From: Tetracentron sinense
Taxonomy: Eukaryota; Streptophyta; Magnoliopsida; Trochodendrales; Trochodendraceae
Assembly: GCA_015143295.1 (NCBI GenBank)
Contig: CM026568.1
Span: 30,884,441-30,948,440 of the forward strand
Length of the DNA: 64,000 nt
Direction of reading: 5' to 3'
The notes under the pieces are model-generated. The model had not been told where the DNA came from. It did no database searches and saw only the letters and a program-made list of their open reading frames with translations. Shown piece after piece: positions 35,774 to 46,916 of this stretch (position 1 is the first letter of the stretch; every line of letters starts with the position of its first letter). Made by a program: the position numbers and the translations under genes.

Positions 35774-36290
35774 TAAATAAATCTATGCACCATTGATTCT
35801 TCTATTGATGCATCAAATTCTCTAGTCCAATGCATGCACCAACTCCCTGCACTTGCTAAAATGTAACACTAGCTTTATACATATTATAGATCATTATAAT
35901 TGACGATGTTTCAGTGATGCGTTTTTTGGAAAAGTTTATGTGATGCATGCTTATAGGAAGGATCAGTTTGTTGATTTTTCTATTGTAATATGTCCAGCCC
36001 AAGAATGTATTCAAATATAGGAGTTACTTTTGTGTTAAACCCTACAGAATGACATCTTTTAATGCTTAAATCGAATAAATGTTCTTATTTTGCTTGCATC
36101 ACTGTTTTCTATTTTTCCTTGAAAATGAATATCCTCTTCCAGGCTTACCTCTGCAGATACTTCTAATCTACATTATCCATTGCACATTCCACAAAGATTG
36201 GACATGGTGGATCGGTCCACAATTACCTTGCGTCCTTTACATACTGGATTTCTGACAACAAACCGTATTTAGATGGATTCCAACACTTGG
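35774..36290. other. MTOPVIB 3' flank
   Basis: AT-rich noncoding sequence. AATAAATAAAT just after the TAA (35773-35783) and AATAAATG at about 36073 are candidate poly(A) signals. No gene is seen. Confidence 0.45.
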
Positions 36291-36571
36291 GTTGCGTTTT
36301 GGATAAACTTCTAAATTAATTGATTTTTACAGCTTTTGGCTTCAAAAAATTCACAATTTGCTAGAAATCATGTTTGGTTATCTGCATTACTTTTGATTTC
36401 TTGTGAAAATCAAAAGTCAGAAAGTCAGAAAAATAACTTTTCTAGGAATCTAGCCCATGTAAACTTCCACGGAAAGTCGGCATTTTAACTTTTTCAAAAG
36501 TTACTTTTCTTAAAAGTTCTCCTAGACAAGTCTTTCTCTTCCTAGAGAAGTTTATCCAAACTGGCCCTCAG
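36291..36571. mobile_element. MITE-like element with GTTTGGATAAACTTCT ends
   Basis: Left end GGGTTGCGTTTTGGATAAACTTCT-type sequence and right end AGAAGTTTATCCAAACTGGCCC are inverted repeats of about 20 bp, about 280 bp apart. The interior contains further partial palindromes (GAAAATCAAAAGTCAG, AAAAGTTACTTTTCTTAAAA). Noncoding; the target duplication is not clear. Confidence 0.6.
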
Positions 36572-37232
36572 TATGGAATGATGACAAGGAAATGAGAAAA
36601 TTAGGGTATAGTAACTGTTTCAAAAACATTATTTCCAACAAAGGCGACATTTATGAGCAAGCAATGCAGGTATTGTCCACAGGCTGTATAAGCCTATTGG
36701 CTCTCCAATAAATTTTTTTCTTCTTTCTAATTTAGATACTTATAGGACAGCTTGACAAGCTACCAGGATCTGAGGTGCTCAGAGAAAGATCTCTTTTTTC
36801 ATGACTTCCACTTCTCGATCCTGGGATCCCGGAAAAGCTGTATAAAGTACCGGAAAGTATTCTTATGATCAGTCATCTAATTCCCTAAAATCTGCAGAAA
36901 TTGTGATTGTGAACCAATGAAGTGATCAATCGAACTTCTCTTCCAAAGTTATGCTGAAAAGGTAACTAATTGTGGACCAGAAACTGGTCCACGACATGTA
37001 GCACTGCACCTAGTGACCTTCCAAATTCCAAAGGCAAGCTCTGAGGTTGAACTAATGTAATAATTGACAGGGCCTGGCCTGCTTTGAATCTCAGGCATGG
37101 ATTTTACGAGGCCTGGACATTCAACTGACAAACTAGGCCCAATAAGTCCTTATATCCAAACTAGGTGGGCTTGCGGTTCAACCACTTAGCGCAGCCTGAC
37201 CCATTTAACTATATAACCGTGAATGGCAATAT

Positions 37233-37401
37233 ACACCTCCCTGGTTGCTCCAGTGGTAGTTCCCTCTCCTTCATAGGGGGTGGACAGTGGACTGAGCTCG
37301 AGTCCCTTGGAATGAGCCGTTGATATGCCCACCAATTTAGTAGTAACTACTAACCTTGGATAAATTGTGCCTTGTAAGTTGTACCCAAAAAAAATATAAA
37401 A
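37233..37401 (+). mobile_element. tRNA-derived SINE with 11-bp target duplication
   Basis: AATGGCAATAT flanks both ends (37222-37232 and 37402-37412). The body has an A-box-like GGTTGCTCCAGTGGTAG and a B-box-like GAGCTCGAGTCCC about 45 bp apart, as in pol III promoters, and ends in an A-rich tail (AAAAAAAATATAAAAA). The length is about 170 bp. Confidence 0.8.
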
Positions 37402-37412
37402 AATGGCAATAT

Positions 37413-38560
37413 GTATGATAAGAAGGTATATCTTATACAGTAGACAAATTGCGAGTTCCAAATGGGCTTGGGTCAGCCTGAGAATAGTCAGATACTAAAA
37501 ATGGTTAGTCAACCCGAAATAGACGGGGGCCCATTGTGTCATTTGACTCATAACCTACACTAGTTCTGAAGATCTATATAGATATTAAAGAAAACTCATA
37601 TGTTCTTCTCAATTGTAGAACAACAGGTATGGATCATGTTACCATCTCCCTCAGTACCTTGAAAAAATCTTCAGTGGGCATTAATGGATTCCGCGTGTTT
37701 TCCCGTCTCATTTGTCATCCGAATGGCTACATACATGCTATCCAATAGCGATATGCCACCTCACCACCAAATTTCAACAATGCTCGAATTCAAGTGCTAG
37801 TTGGTTCAACTTCAATAGTATTTAGTTAAATGTTTTGTTTAAAGTCATGTTTACTCGTCGTTGATGTAAAGTTAGTGGGTCAAAATGAAGGAATTTAAAG
37901 GGATTGACCGATCAAAGATTGGAATTTTAAGGGATTTGTCATTTTCATACTTTTGTGTGTTTTTTTTTTCAAGTTTATATACAGAGACTAAGCTTGCTTT
38001 GTCAATCTAAAAGATAAGGTTATCAAAAACATAAAATAAAAAAGAAAGATTACCCAAGGATTCAGTTAGGGGTCCATTTCATTAGCTATGAGAATTCCTA
38101 CGTTTTCCAAGCATGCATTTTCATGAGCACTTATGTTGTGGGATCAACTCCATAGAGATCAGTGGACTGGCATCCTCATTTATACACCTCGTATACTCTT
38201 GCAGGTATGGCTACTGCAGCTTTAGATCTCTGGACGCCGTTCCTATGAACATGACGTGCATGCTCGTCGATCTTGACCATGTAATAATGGCCTCGTGTGT
38301 GAATCTCAGTCATCCCTACCAATTACCATGTTCTCTGATGGAAGGAATGCCATTGTAGGTCTGGTTATGGTCACACAGAAATTATACATGTATACCAAGG
38401 CGAAAATGTCAGTACAGTTTTAAATATTTCTTCAACACAAATGTAATACTTTTACACGTATAGACGCATATAGAGAGCATCGAGTACATGATAATTTATT
38501 TATACTTTGTAATTAAAGACTCACAACAAAGAAAGGCTATATAAATAGCCTAAAATGGTG
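37413..38560. other. Intergenic DNA without recognisable genes
   Basis: I see no exon-like or repeat-terminal structure on either strand, apart from short poly-T and poly-A runs. It is between the convergent MTOPVIB and galactinol synthase genes. Confidence 0.4.
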
Positions 38561-38599
38561 TTGAATCTAAAAGTATAGTATTACACTATGCTTTAACTA

Positions 38600-38770
38600 T
38601 TAGAGAATATCTTATTATAATAAAGTGAATAAGATACACTGTATTATCAGTGTATCTCTTCACAATTACATAGTATCAATTAAGTTTGAATATAAGATTT
38701 GATTAGATATGATTATATTAGGATTATCTTTTAGAAATTTTTCTATATTAGGAGTCTTGAAATCCATCAC
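38600..38770 (+). repeat. LTR-like fragment related to 39050-39272, opposite orientation
   Basis: ATAATAAAGTGAATAAGATACACTGTAT and the following AGATTTGATTAGATATGATT match, in order, the complement of the LTR at 39050-39272 (TAATAAAGTGAGATGAGATACACTGTAT...). It is therefore an inverted partner, truncated on both sides. Confidence 0.45.
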
Positions 38771-39049
38771 TGTTGCATCCTGCTCATTTTAGAGTCTGTC
38801 GGAGCCAGTGGTCCACTAGAACAAACTGTCATGATCTCTCCCAATTGCACATAAAGAGAAGCTGATCAGTCGTTTGAGGGAAAAAAAAAAGAACTCGAAG
38901 GTATTTAATGATAGATAGATTTCAACTAGAATTGGTGATGACTACAACTTTAGGGGGGAAAAAAAAAATGTTGGCCGGACGGGCGGCAAGAACAAGATTA
39001 AAAGAAATAAAAATTCAAAACAAGTTCTGATCGACCCGCTCTGATACCA

Positions 39050-39272
39050 TGATAGAAAGTGATTTTATTGAGAATTCTTGAATGATTACAATGACTCCTC
39101 CTTAAGGATTGTGTAGAGATTACATAAGTCTTAAGATAGAAGCAGTATCACATCATAATCAAATCTAATACTAATCAAATCTAAGATTTGATAGGAATTT
39201 ATTTCAAATTCAAATCTACCTAAATATGAGATGAGATACAGTGTATCTCATCTCACTTTATTACACTACTCA
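39050..39272 (-). repeat. LTR of a small retroelement with primer-binding site, beside galactinol synthase
   Basis: The minus strand ends ...CACTTTCTATCA and is followed at once by TGGTATCAGAGCGGG (39049-39035), the initiator-Met primer-binding site used by copia and TRIM elements. The LTR probably starts TGAGTAGTGTAATAAAG at 39272. It ends 50 bp beyond the galactinol synthase stop codon. The internal region (38780-39034) has no coding potential. Confidence 0.6.
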
Positions 39273-39321
39273 TTATTCTCTAAACCTATCTCTAATAATA
39301 ACCACTCTCTTAAGACTTCTT

Positions 39322-40400
39322 TTAAGCAGCAGAAGGTGCAGGGATGTGGGAAATCTTGTGCTCAAGCATCGTAACATTGATCGAAGGCCTCGAGAAGGTC
39401 TCTCCCTCTGGTATAGGATCCTCCGCCTTGAAGTCGAGCAATTCGTCATTGTAAATATCCCACCATTTTGTGACTAACATCTTAATATCCTCTCTGTCCA
39501 TGTTAAATTCTTTTCCAGTGTACCTCCATGGCTTTGATCCCTAAGTTTAATAATAAACCAAAAAGGTTAAGAGAAGAGTACTAGATAACTAATTAATAAC
39601 ACACTTGAGATAGAGATAGGGGAGTTTTGAGGTAAAGAGGATACTTACAGCAGCACAGTAGTGCACAACCTTGACATTTTCGAGCGCGACGTTATCAGGG
39701 TGGCGCCACAACATAGCTAAAACCAGATTATATACCAGAGGTATGGGTTTGTACACATGTTGGAAGAACTTGTTCAAGAAATCCTATCATGGACAAAGGA
39801 GAAAGATAATTAAGAAAACAAATAAGTAAAAACTAGAATGATGGTGTTGGGCATGTTAGTGATGTCCTCGATGACATAATGCCGATGTGATTATAGATGT
39901 GATCACCAGTGGACCCACTTAAATTGTGGCTTCAATTCATAGTATGAGGGAGATGGGTTCGACAAAACTTTTCCTTTAAATATTCCCAAAATAGGACATA
40001 TTTTTTGGATGCCTTAGGTTTGGAAATAGAATTCATGGGTACGTGAACTATTTCCCTCTCATATAATATACATATAGGGGAATATTTATGAGATTAATTA
40101 TGACTAGAAGCTTCGATTGAACAGTCAACTGAAGCAACCCAAAATAATGCCCCGAGAAGTGGTAGTTCGGTAATTACTGACACAGGCGGGTAATTTTTAG
40201 ACACTATATATATTTTTTATAACTACTAAATCTAAGGAATATTTTAGGTTAATTAATCTCTCCTATATATGTATGAGAAATGCTAATGAGACTACAAAAG
40301 GGCTGAGACCACACCGAGACCGTCCATGCACGGGACTCAAACTTTTATTGAATACGTTTTTATTTTTTGAGTCCCCTGCATTACATGCATGGTCTGGGTG

Positions 40401-40450
<50 letters not shown>

Positions 40451-41279
40451 AAAACTAGGGAACTAAGTTAACTTTTACTGGTTTTTATTTTTATTTTTAC
40501 ATATAACTCACTTGCTCAGCAAAGGGTGTCGGTGGAGTGGTTGGAAGAGTCTGAAGGAGACTTTCATATGTTACGCGACTAGGCTCAAAGACGAACATCC
40601 CTGCATTAAAGTACAAGGAAGGAGGCGAATCCATCTCAGCAGGCCATGTCACCTTCTCATGAGGGCACTGCTGGCAATACCCAATAGAGTACTGCGGAGA
40701 GTGACTCCATGTTTTCTCGCAGAAGCAATCCATTACCGCGTAGAAGTACCCATCTGGCGCATCAAAGAGATGGTCGATATTCTCATATACTTGAATATCC
40801 GCATCCAGATAAACCATCTTGCTATACTCCTCAAACTACAATTACACAATTATAACCAGTTCATCACTTCATTAGTACCATTTAATACTACAATATCACA
40901 TGAATCAAAAACTCCTAGAGCGAGTGCGTGTGGATTCACTTACACTCCATATACGTAGCTTGGAGTAGTTGATCACGTAGTAGGCCATGGCGAACTGAAT
41001 TTGGTTCTCCGGTGGCTTTATCGGTTCGATCTCGCGAACAATGCAACCCTGAGACCTCAAGATCTCACGGTGTTCGATGGGTACGTCGGGCAAGATTGCG
41101 ACGACTAGAGGGTACTTACTCGCCACTTTGCGTAAACCCTTTGCTAATCCTACTACTCCTTTAACATAATCTCCATTACCAGCTAGAAATGCTACGTATG
41201 CCCTCTTGGAGTAGCCCATGTTAAGTGTTGCAACCTTCCCAGTGCCTTTATAAGCATTGGCTGGCATTTCTGGCGCCAT
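39322..41279 (-). CDS. GolS: Galactinol synthase (GT8 family), complete, four exons
   Basis: Transfers galactose from UDP-galactose to myo-inositol to make galactinol, the first committed step of raffinose-family oligosaccharide synthesis; cytosolic and commonly stress- or seed-induced. Exons 41279-40944, 40835-40512, 39783-39649 and 39540-39322 join in phase 0 with GT-AG introns to give 337 residues, the usual family length. It starts MAPEMPANAYKGTGKVATL; YVAFLAGNGDYVKGVVGLAK is the GT8 start; MVYLDADIQVYENIDHLFD carries the metal-binding DxD motif; VVHYCAAGSKPWRYTG is the family H-x-x-G-x-x-KPW motif; and the end HKISHIPAPSAA has the diagnostic APSAA pentapeptide. No stop or frameshift is seen. 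It lies convergent to MTOPVIB, as expected from the Arabidopsis neighbourhood. Which paralogue it is cannot be told from the sequence alone. Confidence 0.95.
40401..40448 (+). repeat. (AT)n microsatellite in galactinol synthase intron 2
   Basis: An uninterrupted AT dinucleotide run of more than 20 units lies between exon 3 (39783) and exon 2 (40512), about 65 bp beyond the exon 2 donor in transcript order. Confidence 0.95.
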
Positions 41280-41448
41280 TAGTAATTGTTTCCACGAAGA
41301 AAGTCGAGATAGCTACGTACTAGCGATCGGAGAATGAAGGAAGGGCTAGGATTTTGGAGGGTTGGGAAAGTAAATTAACCAGCAACACTAAGGATGTTAC
41401 CCTACTTGCCTTTGTTCTTGAGCTCTACAATGGCAACCTTAGAGACTC

Positions 41449-41460
41449 CTTTTTATAAAC
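41449..41460 (-). promoter_or_regulatory. Candidate TATA box of galactinol synthase
   Basis: On the minus strand GTTTATAAAAAGG lies about 175 bp upstream of the ATG at 41279, which would give a leader of about 145 nt. No other good TATA-like site lies nearer. Assignment is by position and sequence only. Confidence 0.5.
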
Positions 41461-41559
41461 CTCAAATGGGGATTTCATGCAAGCCAAATGAAACCCAAAT
41501 GAAGTGTCAATGTCTCTTTTCATTTTTTTTTTTTGGTAGAAATGTCTCTCATACTAATT

Positions 41560-42490
41560 TTCTAAAGGAGAATAATCACCTCCTCGGTCAGAGGAGGTGA
41601 TTTACTGTCTCGCGGCTCTCGCTCCCTTTTTGTGCTATTTGCCATCCTTTTACTTCCTTTAATTATGGTTAAGATTCACTACCCCTTAGGTTAATAGATC
41701 TAACCTTAGTTTTTAGAAAAAATTATTAACCACAATGATTAAAACTTGTTAACCATAGTTCAAAAGGGCTTTATGAGAGTCAAGAGGAGTAGTCCCGAGG
41801 AGGGGACTATTGCTCTTTCTAAATGAGCAATAGTCCCCTCGTGCGAGGAGCAAACTATTGCTCCTGACCCCACACAAAGTCCCTTTAACTGCATACCTTT
41901 AACTATAGTTAAGGAATTTTAATTTCTATGGTAAAAAATTTATTTTTTCTCTAAAAACCAAGGTGAGATGTTTTAATCCTAAAAGTAAGTAAACCTTAAC
42001 CATAGTTAAAAAAAGTTAATGGGTACACATGGCAAGAAAAGGGGAGCCGAGACGCCCTCGTCGTGACACCAACCGAGGAGGCGATTACCTTCCTTTTTGA
42101 GCAATAGCTTGCTCCACTGGTGAGGAGCAAACTATTGCTCTCACAAACCCTTCAACCGCCATGAACTTGGTTAAATTTTTTTAACCTGTGATTAATTATT
42201 TTATTTTTTTAAAAAAAACTAAGGGATAGATGTGTGAACTCTAGGAGTGAGTAGGGGAGGAGCCTGGAATTTTTTTATGGGGGATATTAATATCCCTTAA
42301 CCGTGGTTGAGATTCGCCCACCTATCCTTGGTTTTTAAAAAAAATATATCAATTTTTTTTTCAAACCCTAATTAAAATTCACTAACTCCTAAGGTTAAAA
42401 AAATTAATATTTTTTTTCTAAAAACCAAAGATAAGTAAGTGAATCCTAAGAGTGAGTGAATGTTAACCATAGTTAAGAGGTGTCATACCA
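41560..42490. repeat. Cluster of small palindromic MITEs upstream of galactinol synthase
   Basis: At least three copies of the TTAACTATGGTTAAGATTCAC family occur: about 41655-41765, 41884-42017 and 42288-42485. Each has a TTAACCATAGTTAA-like right end and internal CTAAAAACCAAGG words. Between them lie inverted blocks GAGGAGCAAACTATTGCTC and GAGCAATAGTTTGCTCC-type sequences (41790-41870, 42100-42145) and a CTCCTCGGTCAGAGGAGGTGA hairpin (41579). It starts about 100 bp upstream of the candidate TATA box. Confidence 0.55.
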
Positions 42491-42734
42491 AAACTCAGGG
42501 GAATTACAAAAATTTTGGGAAAAGCTCCTGCGACGAGGTGATTTTTTTTTCTTGTTTAAATAGGAGACGGAAAAACTGTACCATTTTTTCACTTGAGCTA
42601 TATATTGTTACAAGACCGCCTAACTATTTATCAATAAACTCCAGAATTGTTAACGTGTTTTTTTTTGCTTTAAAAATGGAATTTGCGTCATATGCAATGA
42701 AGAGAGCTCATATTTATACTTTTTCCCTTTATTG

Positions 42735-43054
42735 GTTGGTGGAAAGGCCTCAGTCCTCACCTTCCACTTCCAAGTGGGGGTCGTTTTCTTTGCGGAAAGG
42801 CCTCGGACTCTATCTGTCGAAGCCAGAAAATGGTCTCGGGCATCCACACAATAAGCGACATGTGGTGTTAAAAAGGGGAGAAGTCATTTCATTTTCTCCC
42901 CATTATTTTGACTTATCCCCACAAGAAATCTCTCCCCCTCATTCTCACCAACTTATCGCCATGTGTTATATAGTGTGAAGAACTCAAAATCATGGGGCCC
43001 ATGATTTTGACTTCTCCAACACATGTCCCCTATTTTGTGGATGCCTGAGACCAC
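42735..43054. mobile_element. Foldback MITE, core-conserved family, copy 3, left part, interrupted by gypsy
   Basis: Carries the core GGGGAGAAGTCATTTCATTT (42878) and TGATTTTGACTTCTCC. Its left arm AAGGCCTCGGACTC...CCAGAAAATGGTCTCGGGCA pairs with GATGCCTGAGACCAC (43040-43054) plus CATTTTCTGGCTTGAG and GAATCCGAGGCCTT at 57505-57541, on the other side of the 14.4-kb gypsy element. So the gypsy insertion split this MITE. Confidence 0.75.
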
Positions 43055-43921
43055 TGTAGAACCCTAAAAATTATCAACTTTACAAAAAAAAGGCCCCTAC
43101 ATGCCTGTAAAATTGGAAAGTGACTTCTACGACCGTGAAAAGGGCTCTACACAATTAAATTTGGCCAAATGACAAAAAATGGGTCTCCCGTAGCCCGGAT
43201 TTGAGTACGAAGTAGAAAACCCAAAATCCAAGATCAAGTCCAAATGGGCCGTCGACAGCTCGAGTTTTGGGTACGAAGAAGAAAGCCCACAAATTCGAAC
43301 TCAAAGTTAAATAGGCCACACACTTACTAAAATGGGTCCGTCCATGAAGAAGCTATAGACCCATTAAATGGGTCGGCCTGCTAACATCAAAGCTTTTATG
43401 GGTTTAAAACCACTAAAAGGAGTGGGACCCACAAGATTTACATATCAAGAGTCCATAAAGAAGACTCTCAAGCTAAAGAAAAATGGAAGATTCATAGATA
43501 ATCAAGACAATACCTCAAGAGAGAAATCAAAGAAGAGACAAAGATTCGAGAAGAGAAGAAAATATTAAAGAAGAAACTCAAAGCTCTCCAAAGAAGAATC
43601 AAGCCAAAGCCAAAACAAGTTTTCCAAAGAGAAAAACACCTCCCTAACCAGTAACGCACTAAACACGGAAGGAATGATAAAGCTACTGCGATCTCCAAAG
43701 AAGATCGAGTCAAAGCCAAAGTTCGGTTTTTACCAAAGAGAAGAGAGTCACACACCTTCTTCAAGAGTGAGGAACACGCCCATCGGCCCCTTGTTCTTGT
43801 CATCAAATTTATTTTTGAAACTCTGACTGTTAATCAGAGGGTTATTTGAGAGTGTACCATTTTTAATATTAAATTATTATTTGATCATCCATTATTTTGT
43901 CCGCGAAATTTTGTGTCGACA
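43055..43921 (+). repeat. 5' LTR of Tat-type Ty3/gypsy element, 867 bp
   Basis: Starts TGTAGAACCCTAAAAATT and ends TTTTGTGTCGACA. The 869-bp copy at 56631-57499 has the same ends. The outer flanks are the 5-bp duplication ACCAC (43050-43054 and 57500-57504). The two LTRs differ at many scattered positions, so the insertion is not recent. Confidence 0.95.
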
Positions 43922-43927
43922 AATTTC

Positions 43928-43945
43928 TGGCACGCCCGGTGGGAC
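43928..43945 (+). promoter_or_regulatory. Primer-binding site of the gypsy element
   Basis: TGGCACGCCCGGTGGGAC lies 6 nt after the 5' LTR. It begins with the TGG that pairs with a tRNA CCA end. I do not name the tRNA. Confidence 0.65.
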
Positions 43946-43959
43946 ACTCTTAACCTTTC

Positions 43960-45993
43960 ATCTTTCAGTTGCAAATCGTCTTCAACAACACAAATGGTTT
44001 CCAAGAATACCACTGTTGTTGCAATCAACGCCGTTCAAGTAAAAAGGAACACAACCTCTTCTGGATCTGGATCTCCACAAACTGTTGGTGATGATCGGCG
44101 AGCGACTTGTCATATGACGTTTTTCGGTGCCTCTCATTTGATTGAGGCACTTTCTCAGCACCGCAAGACACGTGTCAACAAAACGGTGCAAAAGAATGAG
44201 TCTACGTGGGCCAGGACGCTAGTGGCTATGTCCTCTAGTAGTCCTTCCGAAGTGCAGTCTAGTACCGGATCGATGTCCGGGTCTTATTCTGTGACCTCCC
44301 CATCTCAACAACAAGGCTCCGATGGGTCGCGAAATCAAATCTATCCGAACTTTTCAACACATACTTCTTTCCGACTGACAATGATGATGGAGGCAACATC
44401 AGTTAATGAACAACTCGCCCAAATGGCCAACACCATCGCAAGGTTGAAAAAGGCGGTCGAGGACAAGATGTTCAAATCGTGAGCTTTGTTAGCCGATTAG
44501 AAAAGAACAATCAAGTGGATGAATCTAGTCAATGGCCAACAAATCCCCCTGGGTTCCATCTCCGAGGACCTCGCGACGCGAAATAACAAAACATGGGATT
44601 CACTCTTCGAGGACCTCGTGACATGGAGGAACAAAACTGAAATACGTCCAGCTCACCAGATCGAGGTCGAGATACTCATCAAACATCAATTGCCTCGCTT
44701 TCTGTTCGACAACTACAAGCAATGATCACTGACACCATCCGCTCCCAATATGGTGGTGTACCATACTCTTCATTGGCTTACACCAAACCATACACACAAC
44801 GCATTGAACAGATGCGCTTTCCGACAGGATATCAACTACCAAAGTTTCAATAGTTCGATGACAAGGGCAACCCAAAGCAACATATCACTCACTTTGTTGA
44901 AACTTGCAACAACGTCGGTACATACGACGATTTCATGATCAAGCAGTTTGTGCTTTCTCTCAAAGGAAACGCATTTGATTGGTATACCGACCTTGAGTCC
45001 GGTTCCATTGACAGTTGGGATCAATTGGAGCGGGAGTTCCTTAACTGTTTCTATAGCACTCGAAGGACGGTGAGCATGGTGGAGCTTGTTGCTGCCAAGC
45101 AAAGGAAGGACGAACCGGTCGTCGACTACATTGATCAGTGGAGGAACCTTGCACTTAACTGTAGGGATCAGCTTTTTGAATTTTTGGCCATCGAGATGTG
45201 TATTTAAGAAATGCATTGGGGGCTTCTCTACATCCTCAAAGGAATTAAGCCTCGCTCCTTCGAAGAACTGGCTACGCGGCCCCACAACATGGAGCTCAGC
45301 ATTGCTGCACATGGGGATCCGCGATCAAGTGATTCCCATAAGTACGAGAAAAGGCCATCGACTGCATTGAGACCCTCCAAAACTAAGGAGGCCATGACCA
45401 TTACCACTACCAACAAGTCGGCTAAAATTTTCGGCAAACAAAAGCAGGATTCGTTCAATGCAAACACATCCCAAGAAAGAGGGAAAGTCAGATTGATACT
45501 GAAGGAGCTTGAAGCAAAGGAATACCCATTTCCAGACTCTGAGGTCTCTGACATGCTTGATCAACTATTAAGTTTAAAGTTGATTGACTTGCCACCCTCC
45601 AAACGTCCAGAAGAAGAAGGGTGTGATGAAGATCCAAGGTATTGTCGGTTCCACAAAGTGATCAGTCATCTGATTGAAAAATGCTTCATTCTCAAAGAAA
45701 AGATAATTGACCTAACTTGTCAAGGAAAGATTGATCTTGACTCAGTCACCGACGTAGCTTCCTCAAACATGACAAGTGTTGTCTTTGGATCATTCGGTCC
45801 TATTTTGATGAAAAGTCTACCATCTACGTTGCCGCTTCCACTTCAAGCAACAAGGGCATTGACGTCACCACAGAACCCGAGACGAAATCAGGAAAAAACC
45901 TCTTTGCCTCAACCATGCCACCAACAATGTTCTCCTACCAGAATTGAATCCAAGTCAGTTGAGAACTCCAACCTCGTTGACGACGACGGTTAG
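43960..45993 (+). pseudogene. gypsy gag region, broken
   Basis: Several frames succeed one another. An N-terminal low-complexity part contains Ser/Thr-rich SSSSPSEVQSSTGSMSGSYS and a coiled stretch NEQLAQMANTIARLKKAVED (near 44410-44470). The retrotransposon gag core follows: MIKQFVLSLKGNAFDWYTDL (44935-44995), then WDQLEREFLNCFYSTRR and VVDYIDQWRNLALNCRD, and after a stop at 45205 EELATRPHNMELSIAAHG. A long frame to 45993 carries the C-terminal part. Stops at about 44480, 44723 and 45205 break the polyprotein. The order and motifs are typical of Tat-lineage gag. Confidence 0.8.
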
Positions 45994-46519
45994 ACACTGG
46001 TTACACGTCAGTGACGATGCGTGCAACAATCACCTTCTCCATTTTCTCAAAGACCAAAGCGGACTAAAAGAAAGACTTGACTGGGAGTTAAGTCGAAGAA
46101 GAAGAAGAAAGCAGTAAAGAAGAAGGCGTTCAAAGTGCCTCCTGGCGATCCTGAGGAGATCTTCCAACAACCTCCTCCTATGCCAATCACTTTTGGTGAC
46201 TTCATACCAAGGTGGTTCCTCCGAGAGCGACAACAAGAACTGGCTTACACTATTGGGTGCTGCCAGGTCGAAGCTCGTCTGAATAACAAGTCAATGATGT
46301 ACCTGAAAATCATTCATCTACAAGTCATGAAGAAGAGCATTCCAGTAGAGGAGAAGATGACATTTCTGACGTTGAAGAATCAACAGTTCATTTGAGCCTC
46401 CTTGAAGCCCTCCAGTTGCCAGAGAAAACTCGGCTAACTTTAGCTTCTGTTTTGACAAATCCTGGAAAGTACAAGGGAAAGGCCATGACTCAAGAACAGC
46501 CAGAGGCATACGCCTCATG

Positions 46520-46916
46520 TATGCCAACCATCAGCTTCACTGACAAAGACTTACAACTTGGCTCTCGTCCTCACAAAAAACCACTGCATGTCACGGGCTA
46601 TGTGAATGAACAAAAAGTTCAGCGGATCCTCCTCGACTGTGGGTTTGCTATCAACATCATGCCGATTAGAATAATGCATCAAACTGGCATCTCTACAGAC
46701 CAACTAGCTTGAAGAAAATTGGTGATCCAAGGCTTCAACCAAGGGGGGCAAAGGGCCATCGGTATGATCCGTTTGAAACTCACAATTGGAGACTTAGAGT
46801 CAACAGCACTCTTTCATGTTATCGACTACAAGACTTCATACCACTTATTCCTCGGATGCCCATGGTTGCACGAGACAGGAGTGGTACCATCCACGCTGCA
46901 CCAATGCTTTAAGTAG
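46520..46916 (+). pseudogene. gypsy aspartic protease region
   Basis: The frame includes VQRILLDCGFAINIMPIRI, where the active-site D-S/T-G is now D-C-G, then after a frame change IGMIRLKLTIGDLESTALFH and SYHLFLGCPWLHETGVVPST, the flap-to-C-terminal segment of plant gypsy proteases (LLGRPWLH...). The DCG replacement and frameshift make it inactive. Confidence 0.8.

Noticed and set aside
39589-39777. Separate small minus-strand gene
   Set aside because: It is exon 3 of galactinol synthase with read-through into the intron.
40512-40958. 148-codon plus-strand frame opposite galactinol synthase
   Set aside because: It is the antisense shadow of exon 2 and intron 1 of a well-supported gene.
42460-42978. 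172-codon plus-strand open frame
   Set aside because: It runs across two MITEs and their junction, has no recognisable domain, and its sequence is explained by repeat copies.
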